Below are positions 1 to 7,975 of a stretch of 64,000 bases of DNA, one piece after another. The stretch spans positions 124,001 to 188,000 of the forward strand of contig MPCW01000003.1 of NCBI GenBank assembly GCA_001874325.1. The letters run 5' to 3'. The stretch is from Flavobacterium sp. MedPE-SWcel. GTDB taxonomy: Bacteria > Bacteroidota > Bacteroidia > Flavobacteriales > Flavobacteriaceae. The translations under genes were made by a program, and so were the position numbers. How positions within the stretch are numbered: position 1 is the first letter of the stretch; every line of letters begins with the position of its first letter. The notes beneath the pieces were generated by a model. The model saw only the letters and a program-made list of their open reading frames with translations. It was not told the origin of the DNA and did no database searches.

Positions 1-171
1 GTAGTAATATACACTGGAGAACTAGCAGCCTTAAAACGATTTAAAGATGATGTTAAGGAGGTGGCTAAAGGGTATGACTGTGGTATGCAGATTAAGAATT
101 ACAACGACTTACAACAGCTTGATGTAATTGAAGCGTATCAAGAAGTAGAAGTTAGAAAGAAGCTGAAATAA
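1..171 (+). CDS. infB: Translation initiation factor IF-2, C-terminal end (partial)
   Basis: Frame 1 is open from the first base to a TAA at 169-171 and encodes the last 56 residues of a protein that begins before the window. The end, with [20 protein letters not shown] followed by a short [13 protein letters not shown] tail, is the conserved closing segment of bacterial IF-2 (domain C2, which binds the CCA end of initiator fMet-tRNA). IF-2 is the GTPase that brings initiator tRNA to the 30S subunit and promotes subunit joining. A clear terminator follows at 195-229, so this is the last gene of its transcript. Identification rests on a short but very conserved tail. Confidence 0.9.
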   Translation, partial: VVIYTGELAALKRFKDDVKEVAKGYDCGMQIKNYNDLQQLDVIEAYQEVEVRKKLK

Positions 172-194
172 GCTTGATATAATAGAATACTATT

Positions 195-229
195 AAAAAG
201 CCTGATTGCAATTGCAATCGGGCTTTTTT
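195..229 (+). terminator. Rho-independent terminator after infB
   Basis: A 10-bp stem (GCCTGATTGC with GCAATCGGGC, one G-U pair) closed by AATT is flanked by AAAAA and TTTTTT. It lies 24 bases after the infB stop. Confidence 0.85.
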
Positions 230-344
230 GTGGGTTTTTGAATCAATAAAAGGAACACTGACTCATACTTTAGAGGTTGGTTTGAGTGAATAAGGTTGTT
301 CTTTTAGGGCTAACTCTAAAGGGGTTTATATCTAGCTTTATATA

Positions 345-383
345 TAAAAAAAGCGTCTTGATAATTTCAAGACGCTTTCGTTT
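345..383 (-). terminator. Terminator of the SPOR-domain gene
   Basis: A perfect 10-bp stem AAGCGTCTTG/CAAGACGCTT around a 7-nt loop (351-377). The A-run at 345-352 becomes the U-run when read on the minus strand. It sits 28 bases beyond the stop of the minus-strand gene at 406. T residues on the other side may make it work both ways. Confidence 0.8.
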
Positions 384-405
384 TTATGTGAGTATAATTT
401 GCTGC

Positions 406-798
406 TTACTTATTAGGTTTTATAAGTAGTGCATATGGGTATGTTTCTTTTATCGTTTTAAGAGTTCTCTCGGCGTTAATTCGCATGTTAAAGCCGCCAG
501 CCCATATTTTGTATGTAGGGCTGTCAAATATTATCGTACTGCTTATATCAGGAAATTCTTTCCTAAACTCTTTTAATGTCTTTTTAGTTTCGCTGCTACT
601 GTCGCTATAAAATATTTGAATTTTGTAACGATCGTTAACAGTTATAGATGAGTTGATTTTTCGCTTGTCTTCTAACAGTTTTACGAATTTTTCATCCTGT
701 TGGATGTTAATTTCGCTTTTTTGAGCGAAGGATTTAGCTGTAGATAGTGTTGCGAAAAGTACTACAATAGAAATGTCTCTTATTTTTAAAATTCTCAT
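406..798 (-). CDS. Secreted SPOR-domain protein
   Basis: A small exported protein of about 130 residues. It has an N-terminal hydrophobic signal segment (IVVLFATLSTAKSFAQ, cleavage expected after FAQ) and a C-terminal half with the SPOR pattern: YKIQIFYSD, then KEFRKEFPD, then YKIWAGGFNMRINAERTL and a closing ALLIKP strand. SPOR domains bind denuded septal peptidoglycan and often mark division or envelope proteins; that role here is inferred from the fold alone. An upstream in-frame ATG at 819 overlaps the promoter -7 element (817-824), so the ATG at 798 (MRILKI) is the better start. The gene is convergent with infB and divergent from the respiratory operon. The exact function is unknown. Confidence 0.75.
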   Translation of the reverse strand: MRILKIRDISIVVLFATLSTAKSFAQKSEINIQQDEKFVKLLEDKRKINSSITVNDRYKIQIFYSDSSSETKKTLKEFRKEFPDISSTIIFDSPTYKIWAGGFNMRINAERTLKTIKETYPYALLIKPNK

Positions 799-816
799 AA
801 TGAACATAGTTTGATG

Positions 817-824
817 CAAAAATA
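817..824 (-). promoter_or_regulatory. Promoter -7 element of the SPOR gene
   Basis: On the minus strand the sequence reads TATTTTTG, an exact match to the Bacteroidota TAnnTTTG element. It ends 19 nt before the chosen ATG at 798. Confidence 0.55.
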
Positions 825-921
825 CAATATATTATTTCAGTTAAGGCTCTTGTGTTTATTTAGAATTATTACAAATTAGTCCTTAACATTTGTTTAAGGT
901 TTGAGAATAATTCTTAAGTCG

Positions 922-929
922 TATTTTTG
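922..929 (+). promoter_or_regulatory. Promoter of the act/cox respiratory operon
   Basis: TATTTTTG matches the TAnnTTTG -7 element. A TTG at 901-903 lies 18 nt upstream as the -33 part. Transcription would begin near 935, leaving a leader of about 75 nt before actA, longer than most leaders in this window. Confidence 0.6.
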
Positions 930-1010
930 TGGGAGTTTTTAAAAAAGTACAACGTTTTAGTGGTTGTATTATTATAATAACTAAACAAAAAGTCGATAAT
1001 CATTTTTAAT

Positions 1011-2339
1011 ATGAAAAAAGTGGGTAACCATACTTCGTTTACAAGAATTTTATTATTCTGTCTTGCGTTCTCGCTATCTTTTTCTTTCGCTTCAAATGCA
1101 CAGGAAACTGAGGCTGCTCCGGTAGAGGAGGCAGCAGCAGCGGCACCAGCAGCAGGCGCAGGCGATCCGGCAAAAGGTAAAGAGCTGTTTAATTCGTTAT
1201 GTGCAGCATGTCACAAACTAGATGCAAAAGCTACAGGTCCTGCTTTAAGGGGTGTTGCTGATAAGCATGATAAGGCTTGGCTTTATAGCTGGGTTAGGAA
1301 TAGTAGTGAGATGATCAAATCTGGTGATGCAACTGCTGTTAAATTGTTTGAAGAGAACAATAAATCAGTAATGACTGCATTTCCTCAATTGTCTGATAAA
1401 GATATTGATGATATACTAGCGTATACTTCAGAGCCTAAAGCTGTTGTTGCTGGCCCTCCAGGTGGTCCGGTTGTTGATCCTGCTTCTGGTGGTAATGTTA
1501 ATAATGCATTGATTTTAGGAGCTTTAGTGCTTGTGTTTTTAGTGCTTGTTGTAATGCTTGTTTTAGTTAATAAGACATTAAGAAGAGTTGCTGAAGCAAA
1601 TGGTGTTAATCTTGAAGAGGAATCATCTATCTCTATATGGCAAGCATATGCTAGAAATCAATTCTTGGTTCTTGTAACTGCTATACTTTTATTGCTTTCG
1701 GGTGCTTACTTTATGTATGGTTACTTAATGCAGGTAGGTGTAGATCAGGGTTACGAGCCAATACAACCAATACATTTCTCTCACAAGATACATGCTGGTG
1801 AAAATGGTGTAGATTGTAAATACTGTCACTCTTCTGCAAGAGTTAGTAAGACATCTGGTATACCATCGCTTAATGTATGTATGAACTGTCATAAGAATAT
1901 ATCTGAATTCGAAGGAAGTAAAGATTCTACTTACGTAGAGTATTCTAAAGAATTCTATACTGCTGAGATACAAAAACTGTATGACGCTGTAGGTTGGGAT
2001 AAATCAGCTCAGGCTTATACGGGTAAAGAGAAACCAGTGAAATGGGTGAGGATACATAATCTTCCAGATTTTGTTTACTTTAACCACTCACAGCACGTTT
2101 CTGTTGCAGGTGTAGATTGTCAGAAATGTCACGGTCCTGTAGAGACGTTTGAGATAATGAAACAAGATGCTCCTTTAACTATGGGATGGTGTATTAACTG
2201 TCACCGTGAGACTAATGTTAAGGTTGAGGGTAATGAGTACTACGAGAAAATCCACGATGAACTTGCCAAGAAATATGGTAGAGAGAAACTTACCGCTGCT
2301 GACATGGGTGGTACTGAGTGTGGTAAATGTCACTATTAA
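1011..2339 (+). CDS. actA: Alternative complex III subunit ActA, multiheme cytochrome c with fused monoheme domain
   Basis: This is the periplasmic multiheme cytochrome of alternative complex III, which passes electrons from quinol oxidation towards cytochrome oxidase. The 442 residues run in this order: a signal peptide (about 1-30, ending SNAQ); an Ala/Glu/Pro-rich linker (32-50); a class I cytochrome c domain with CAACH at 64-68 and a likely Met ligand at M121; two membrane helices (about 165-186 and 217-239); then five CXXCH motifs at 269, 290, 370, 394 and 437. Five hemes are usual for ActA; the N-terminal domain adds a sixth. It is the first gene of the operon, 33 nt before actB. The fused domain could act as a tethered electron shuttle, which is inference. 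Confidence 0.93.
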   Translation: MKKVGNHTSFTRILLFCLAFSLSFSFASNAQETEAAPVEEAAAAAPAAGAGDPAKGKELFNSLCAACHKLDAKATGPALRGVADKHDKAWLYSWVRNSSEMIKSGDATAVKLFEENNKSVMTAFPQLSDKDIDDILAYTSEPKAVVAGPPGGPVVDPASGGNVNNALILGALVLVFLVLVVMLVLVNKTLRRVAEANGVNLEEESSISIWQAYARNQFLVLVTAILLLLSGAYFMYGYLMQVGVDQGYEPIQPIHFSHKIHAGENGVDCKYCHSSARVSKTSGIPSLNVCMNCHKNISEFEGSKDSTYVEYSKEFYTAEIQKLYDAVGWDKSAQAYTGKEKPVKWVRIHNLPDFVYFNHSQHVSVAGVDCQKCHGPVETFEIMKQDAPLTMGWCINCHRETNVKVEGNEYYEKIHDELAKKYGREKLTAADMGGTECGKCHY

Positions 2340-2372
2340 TAAAAATTAAAGAAGCTAATATCTATATATAAC

Positions 2373-5300
2373 ATGGCATCAAACAAAAAATACTGGCAAA
2401 GTGTTGAAGAACTGAAAGAAGACAGTTCTATTGTTGAGACGCTAAGAAACAATGAGTTTGTTGAAGAAATTCCGACTAACGAATTTCTTGGTGATAAAGA
2501 GGCTTTATCGTCTTCATCAACAAGCCGTCGTGACTTTTTGAAATATGTTGGATTCAGTACAGCTGCGGTATCGCTTGCAGCTTGTGAAGGTCCAGTTATC
2601 AAGTCTATTCCTTACGTTGTTCAACCAGAGGAGATTGTTCCTGGTGTTGCTGATTATTATGCGACAACTATAGCTGATGGATTTGATTTCGCTAATATAT
2701 TGGTTAAGACTCGTGAGGGTCGACCTATCAAAGTAGAAAACAATAATCTTCCAGGTTCTAAAATTAAGCCAAACGCAAGAGTGTATGCTTCAGTATTATC
2801 ATTATATGATAGTATGCGTTTGAAAGAGCCGATGGTGAGTGGGAAACCTGCTTCTTGGGAAGCTGTTGATGCTCAGGTGAAGAGAGGTTTAGCTAATGCT
2901 GCGTCTTCTGGCGGGCAGGTAGTGTTGTTAACTAACACTATGGCTAGTCCATCTACTGATAAATTAATTGCAGAGTTCGGTGCTCAGTACCCTAACTTTA
3001 AGCATGTCGTTTATGATGCTGTTTCGGCATCAGATGCGTTAGATGCTTTTGAGATGGTGTACGGTGAGAGAGCTCTTGCTGACTATGATTTTTCTAAAGC
3101 AGATGTTATCGTTTCTGTAGGAGCTGATATTCTTGGCGACTGGCAAGGTGGTGGTAGCGATTCAGGATATGCAGAAGGACGTATACCTAAAAATGGTAAA
3201 ATGTCTAAGCATATACAGATGGAGGCAAATATGTCATTATCTGGTGCTAATGCTGATGTTCGTGTCCCGATGACGGTAACTGAACAAAAACATGCGCTTG
3301 TAGCACTTTATAATGCTGTTACAGGTGATTCGGTAAGTGTTCCTGCTGTTACAAATAAAGCTGCTGTTGCTAAAGCAGCAAAAGAATTAAAAGCTGCTGG
3401 TTCTAAAGCGGTTTTAGTTTCAGGTTTAGATGATGTAAATGCTCAGTTACTTGTTTTAGCAATTAACAATGCATTACAATCTAAAGCGTTCAACCCAGTT
3501 AATGCTCGCCTTGTAAGAAAAGGAGATGCTAAAGCTGTAGCGCAGTTGGTAAATGATATGAAATCAGGATCTATAGACACTCTTGTAATGAGTGGTGTTA
3601 ATCCAGTTTATACATTACCAAATAGTGCTGACTTCGTTGAAGGGCTTAAGAAGGTGAAGCTTTCTGTTTCTTTCTCTATGAAAGAAGATGAAACTGCATC
3701 TTTAACTACTGTAGCTGCTGCCGCTCCACATTACCTAGAATCATGGGGTGATGTAAGTATGGCAAAAGGATACTACAGTATTACTCAACCAACGATACGT
3801 CCGTTATTTAAAACAAGACAATTACAAGATTCACTATTAACGTGGTCTGGTAATTCTCAATCATATTACGATTACTTAAAAGATTCTTACGCTACTGAAG
3901 GTGGTGACAAGTCGTGGAACCAAATAGTTCATGATGGTGTTGCTGTTACTGAAGGAATGTTTGAAGCTGTAGCAAATGATACTGACTTTAGTGGAGCTGC
4001 TTCTAAATTGGCAAAAGCGAAAGCTGTTGCTGGTAAATTAGAGCTAGTGCTTTATACTAAAACAGGTATGGGAGATGGTCAGCAGGCTAATAACCCATGG
4101 TTACAAGAGTTCCCTGATCCTCTTACAAGAGCATCTTGGGATAACTACCTAACAATTTCTAAGGCTGATGCTGATGCGTTAGGTCTTGAGAATTATAATG
4201 TTGCTAATGGAGGTCTTAATGGTAGCACTGTTACTATGGATGTTAATGGCAAAAAGGTAGAAAATGTTCCTGTAATTATACAACCAGGTCAGGCAAAAGG
4301 TACTGTTGGTCTTTCTCTAGGATATGGTCGTAAGGCTGCTATGAAAGAGGAGATGAAAGTAGGGGTAAATGCTTATGCGGTTTACAACAACTTTAACTCA
4401 GTACAATCTGTAAGTCTTGCTAAGGCTGAAGGAGATCATGAGTTTGCTTGTGTTCAGTTACATAATACATTAATGGGTAGAGGTGATATCATCAAAGAAA
4501 CTACTCTTAATGAATTTAATAATAAAGATGCTGCTGAATGGAATATAATTCCAGTTGTGTCATTAGACCACAAAGAGGTTCCTGCTTCGTCAGTAGATCT
4601 TTGGGAGACTTTTGATAGAACTACAGGGCATCACTTTAACCTTTCTATTGATTTAAATGCTTGTACAGGTTGTGGAGCATGTGTTATAGCATGTCACGCA
4701 GAAAACAATGTGCCAGTAGTTGGTAAATCAGAAGTAAGAAGAAGTAGAGATATGCACTGGTTGCGTATTGATAGATACTACTCATCTGATGATACTTTTG
4801 CAGGTGATGTAGAAACAAAAGAGAATATTTCTGGTTTAATGGATTCTATAGATACTTTTGATGCTATGGAAGATCCAGCAGAAAATCCTCAGGTTGCATT
4901 CCAGCCAGTATTCTGTCAGCACTGTAACCACGCACCTTGTGAAACTGTTTGTCCAGTTGCGGCAACATCACATGGTCGTCAAGGGCAAAACCAAATGGCT
5001 TATAACCGTTGTGTAGGTACTCGTTACTGTGCAAACAACTGTCCTTATAAAGTACGTAGATTTAACTGGTTCCTTTATAATAAGAATGATGAGTTTGATT
5101 ATCATATGAATGATGATCTTGGACGTATGGTGTTAAACCCAGATGTTAACGTTCGTTCTAGAGGAGTTATGGAGAAATGTTCTTTATGTATCCAAATGAC
5201 ACAAGCTACTATCCTTAACGCTAAGCGTGAAGGTCGTCCAGTTAATAAGGATGAGTTCTACACAGCATGTACAGAAGCGTGTGGATCTGGAGCAATGGTG

Positions 5301-5435
5301 TTTGGAGATGTTAACAATGAAGAAGATACAGTTGTTCAATTAAAAGAGGATGACAGAATGTATCACTTATTAGAGCACGTTGGTACTAAGCCAAATGTAT
5401 TCTATCAAGTTAAAGTAAGGAATACAGAAAAATAA
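2373..5435 (+). CDS. actB: Alternative complex III subunit ActB, molybdopterin-oxidoreductase-like iron-sulfur protein with Tat signal
   Basis: A 1020-residue fusion of a molybdopterin-oxidoreductase-like domain (about 90-730) and a ferredoxin-like iron-sulfur domain (about 750-1010). The Tat signal is not at the very start: SRRDFLK (R52, R53) follows a 50-residue extension, as in the family with an extended Tat region. The hydrophobic stretch ends LAAC (C71), which could be lipidated. Cluster ligands are visible: C764/767/770/774, C848/851/856/860, C880/886/890, and C936/939/966/970. In the third group Thr883 replaces a cysteine, which fits the single [3Fe-4S] cluster known in this complex. 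By family knowledge ActB carries no molybdenum cofactor; it relays electrons within the complex. Confidence 0.95.
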   Translation: MASNKKYWQSVEELKEDSSIVETLRNNEFVEEIPTNEFLGDKEALSSSSTSRRDFLKYVGFSTAAVSLAACEGPVIKSIPYVVQPEEIVPGVADYYATTIADGFDFANILVKTREGRPIKVENNNLPGSKIKPNARVYASVLSLYDSMRLKEPMVSGKPASWEAVDAQVKRGLANAASSGGQVVLLTNTMASPSTDKLIAEFGAQYPNFKHVVYDAVSASDALDAFEMVYGERALADYDFSKADVIVSVGADILGDWQGGGSDSGYAEGRIPKNGKMSKHIQMEANMSLSGANADVRVPMTVTEQKHALVALYNAVTGDSVSVPAVTNKAAVAKAAKELKAAGSKAVLVSGLDDVNAQLLVLAINNALQSKAFNPVNARLVRKGDAKAVAQLVNDMKSGSIDTLVMSGVNPVYTLPNSADFVEGLKKVKLSVSFSMKEDETASLTTVAAAAPHYLESWGDVSMAKGYYSITQPTIRPLFKTRQLQDSLLTWSGNSQSYYDYLKDSYATEGGDKSWNQIVHDGVAVTEGMFEAVANDTDFSGAASKLAKAKAVAGKLELVLYTKTGMGDGQQANNPWLQEFPDPLTRASWDNYLTISKADADALGLENYNVANGGLNGSTVTMDVNGKKVENVPVIIQPGQAKGTVGLSLGYGRKAAMKEEMKVGVNAYAVYNNFNSVQSVSLAKAEGDHEFACVQLHNTLMGRGDIIKETTLNEFNNKDAAEWNIIPVVSLDHKEVPASSVDLWETFDRTTGHHFNLSIDLNACTGCGACVIACHAENNVPVVGKSEVRRSRDMHWLRIDRYYSSDDTFAGDVETKENISGLMDSIDTFDAMEDPAENPQVAFQPVFCQHCNHAPCETVCPVAATSHGRQGQNQMAYNRCVGTRYCANNCPYKVRRFNWFLYNKNDEFDYHMNDDLGRMVLNPDVNVRSRGVMEKCSLCIQMTQATILNAKREGRPVNKDEFYTACTEACGSGAMVFGDVNNEEDTVVQLKEDDRMYHLLEHVGTKPNVFYQVKVRNTEK

Positions 5436-5462
5436 TATTAATTAAGAAACAAGATAAAGGAT

Positions 5463-6866
5463 ATGTCGTCTCATTACGAAGCACCCATTAGAAAACCTTT
5501 AATTATAGGTGACAAAAATTATCACGATGTAACAGTTGATGTTGCAAAGCCAGTGGAAGGCAGGGCTAACAAACAATGGTGGATTGCATTCACTATTGCG
5601 CTTGCCGCTTTCCTTTGGGGTGTTGGTTGTGTCGCTTATACTGTAGGAACAGGTATTGGAACTTGGGGATCAAATAAAACAGTAGGCTGGGCGTGGGATA
5701 TTACCAACTTCGTTTGGTGGGTAGGTATCGGTCACGCAGGTACACTTATTTCGGCGGTACTATTATTATTCCGTCAAAAATGGAGAATGGCAATTAACCG
5801 TTCGGCAGAGGCAATGACCATTTTCTCTGTAATACAGGCAGCAATGTTCCCTGTATTCCACATGGGTCGCCCTTGGTTAGCTTACTGGGTAATGCCTATA
5901 CCAAATCAATTTGGTTCATTATGGGTAAACTTTAACTCACCACTACTTTGGGATGTATTTGCAATTTCTACTTACTTATCTGTATCGCTAGTTTTCTGGT
6001 GGACTGGTTTGCTTCCTGATTTTGCAATGCTACGTGATAGAGCTATTACTCCGTTTACAAAAAGAGTTTACTCTATATTAAGTTTTGGATGGACTGGTAG
6101 AGCTAAAGACTGGCAACGTTTTGAAGAGGTTTCTCTTGTGCTTGCTGGATTAGCAACACCTCTTGTACTTTCAGTACACACAATTGTATCATTTGACTTT
6201 GCCACTTCGGTAATACCAGGATGGCACACAACTATACTTCCGCCTTACTTCGTTGCGGGAGCGATTTTCTCAGGATTTGCAATGGTAAACACACTGCTTA
6301 TTATAATGAGAAAATTATCTAATCTTGAAGCATATATTACAATTCAACATATTGAGTTAATGAACATCATTATTATGATTACAGGTTCTATTGTAGGTGT
6401 AGCCTATATTACAGAGCTTTTCATAGCATGGTATTCTGGTGTTGAGTATGAACAGTATGCTTTCCTTAATAGAGCAACAGGACCTTACTGGTGGGCTTAT
6501 CTTTTAATGATGACATGTAATGTGGTTTCTCCGCAGGTAATGTGGTCTAAAAAGATTAGAACTAGTATTATGGCTTCGTTTATAATATCACTTGTTGTAA
6601 ATATTGGTATGTGGTTTGAGCGTTTTGTAATTATTGTTACATCACTTCATAGAGATTACTTACCATCATCATGGACTATGTTCCAACCTACATTTGTAGA
6701 TGCTGGTTTCTTTATCGGTACTATTGGTTTCTTCTTTGTATTATTCTTACTTTACTCTAGAAGTTTCCCAGTAATTGCACAAGCAGAGGTTAAATCAATT
6801 ATGAAGACTTCTAGTGAGACATATAAGAAACAAAGAGAAAACAATTCACATTCAGAAAATCATTAA
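5463..6866 (+). CDS. actC: Alternative complex III subunit ActC, NrfD-like quinol-binding membrane protein
   Basis: A 467-residue polytopic membrane protein of the NrfD/PsrC family with about ten hydrophobic helices, starting near residue 40 (WWIAFTIALAAFLWGVGC) and ending with a helix rich in Phe near 430. By family knowledge ActC forms one of the two membrane cores of the complex and holds the quinol site next to ActB. The order actB-actC-actD with gaps of 27 and 6 nt fits one transcript. ActF at 7976 is its distant paralogue. The start ATG is well supported by the short gap to actB and the conserved SSHYEAPIRKPLI opening. No unusual feature is seen. Confidence 0.93.
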   Translation: MSSHYEAPIRKPLIIGDKNYHDVTVDVAKPVEGRANKQWWIAFTIALAAFLWGVGCVAYTVGTGIGTWGSNKTVGWAWDITNFVWWVGIGHAGTLISAVLLLFRQKWRMAINRSAEAMTIFSVIQAAMFPVFHMGRPWLAYWVMPIPNQFGSLWVNFNSPLLWDVFAISTYLSVSLVFWWTGLLPDFAMLRDRAITPFTKRVYSILSFGWTGRAKDWQRFEEVSLVLAGLATPLVLSVHTIVSFDFATSVIPGWHTTILPPYFVAGAIFSGFAMVNTLLIIMRKLSNLEAYITIQHIELMNIIIMITGSIVGVAYITELFIAWYSGVEYEQYAFLNRATGPYWWAYLLMMTCNVVSPQVMWSKKIRTSIMASFIISLVVNIGMWFERFVIIVTSLHRDYLPSSWTMFQPTFVDAGFFIGTIGFFFVLFLLYSRSFPVIAQAEVKSIMKTSSETYKKQRENNSHSENH

Positions 6867-6872
6867 GAGATC

Positions 6873-7397
6873 ATGAGTAATAAAGTTATACATGTTTTAT
6901 ACAATGATGATGATATCCTGATGGATGCAGTAAAGGAAACACGCGCTGCTCATCATCACATTGAAGAGGTTTATACACCATTCCCAGTACACGGTTTGGA
7001 TAAAGCCATGGGACTTGCTCCTACAAGATTAGCTATTGCTTCGTTCTTATATGGTTTAGTTGGTTTAAGTGTAGCGACAACAATGATGCGTTACATGATG
7101 ATTATTGACTGGCCTCAAGATATTGGTGGTAAGCCTAGTTTTAGTTATATAGAGAATATGCCGGCATTTGTACCGGTAATGTTTGAGATGACAGTATTTT
7201 TTGCTGCTCACTTAATGGTTATTACTTTTTATATGAGAAGTAAATTATGGCCATTTAAAGAAGCTGAAAATCCTGATGTAAGAACTACGGATGATCATTT
7301 TTTAATGGAAGTTGCTGCTCACGGAGACGAGGATCAGTTAGTTTCATTCTTTGAGAACACAGGAGCTGTGGAAGTAAAAGTAATTGAAAAGCATTAA
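6873..7397 (+). CDS. actD: Alternative complex III subunit ActD (DUF3341)
   Basis: A 174-residue protein with a cytoplasmic N-terminal part (about 1-55, including VHGLDKAMGL), a hairpin of two membrane helices (about 57-80 and 98-120) and a charged tail. This is the DUF3341/ActD pattern. ActD is a structural subunit that caps the ActC membrane core and carries no cofactor. It starts 6 nt after actC stops and ends 6 nt before actE, so co-expression is very likely. A cluster HHH near residues 27-29 is seen but its meaning is unclear. Confidence 0.9.
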   Translation: MSNKVIHVLYNDDDILMDAVKETRAAHHHIEEVYTPFPVHGLDKAMGLAPTRLAIASFLYGLVGLSVATTMMRYMMIIDWPQDIGGKPSFSYIENMPAFVPVMFEMTVFFAAHLMVITFYMRSKLWPFKEAENPDVRTTDDHFLMEVAAHGDEDQLVSFFENTGAVEVKVIEKH

Positions 7398-7403
7398 CAG
7401 ATT

Positions 7404-7949
7404 ATGAAAGCGTTATATAAAACAGCATTATTGGTAATTGTAGCATCGGTATTTACAGGCTGCTTCGATAAGTCAGCACCGAATTACCAGTATTTCCCGA
7501 ATATGTATGAGCCAGTACCATATGAAACTTATGGAGAAACTTCGGCTTTTGCTAATGGAAAAGAAGGACAACTTCCTGCAGAAGGTTCTATACCTAGGGG
7601 GTTCACTCCATACGAATATGATGATACTACAGAAGGATATAACCTTGCAAAGGCTGAGCTTATGTCTCCACTAGATTCTACTATGATAGATACTGATAGA
7701 GCTAAAGAATTGTATACTATATACTGTTCTATCTGTCACGGAGATAAAGGTGATGGTAAAGGAAACCTTGTGAAGAGAGAAAAATTTCTTGGTGTACCTA
7801 ACTATAAAGATAGAGATGTTACCGAGGGAAGTATTTACCATGTAGTAACTTATGGGTTAAATTCAATGGGGTCACATGCAAACCAATTATCTCAAGAAGA
7901 GCGTTGGCAAGTTACTGACTACGTGTTGAAGTTAAGGAGTGAATTATAA
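7404..7949 (+). CDS. actE: Alternative complex III subunit ActE, monoheme cytochrome c lipoprotein
   Basis: A 181-residue exported lipoprotein: the signal ends in the lipobox VFTGC, with C20 the lipidation site. A long extended segment (21-95) is followed by a class I cytochrome c domain with CSICH at 108-112 and a likely Met ligand in the GLNSMGSHANQLS segment. ActE is the monoheme subunit that sits beside ActA and takes part in electron exit. It starts 6 nt after actD. The short C-terminal helix (ERWQVTDYVLKLR) is typical of the fold. Confidence 0.92.
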   Translation: MKALYKTALLVIVASVFTGCFDKSAPNYQYFPNMYEPVPYETYGETSAFANGKEGQLPAEGSIPRGFTPYEYDDTTEGYNLAKAELMSPLDSTMIDTDRAKELYTIYCSICHGDKGDGKGNLVKREKFLGVPNYKDRDVTEGSIYHVVTYGLNSMGSHANQLSQEERWQVTDYVLKLRSEL

Positions 7950-7975
7950 ATTGTAGAACACTGAAAGCATATAAT

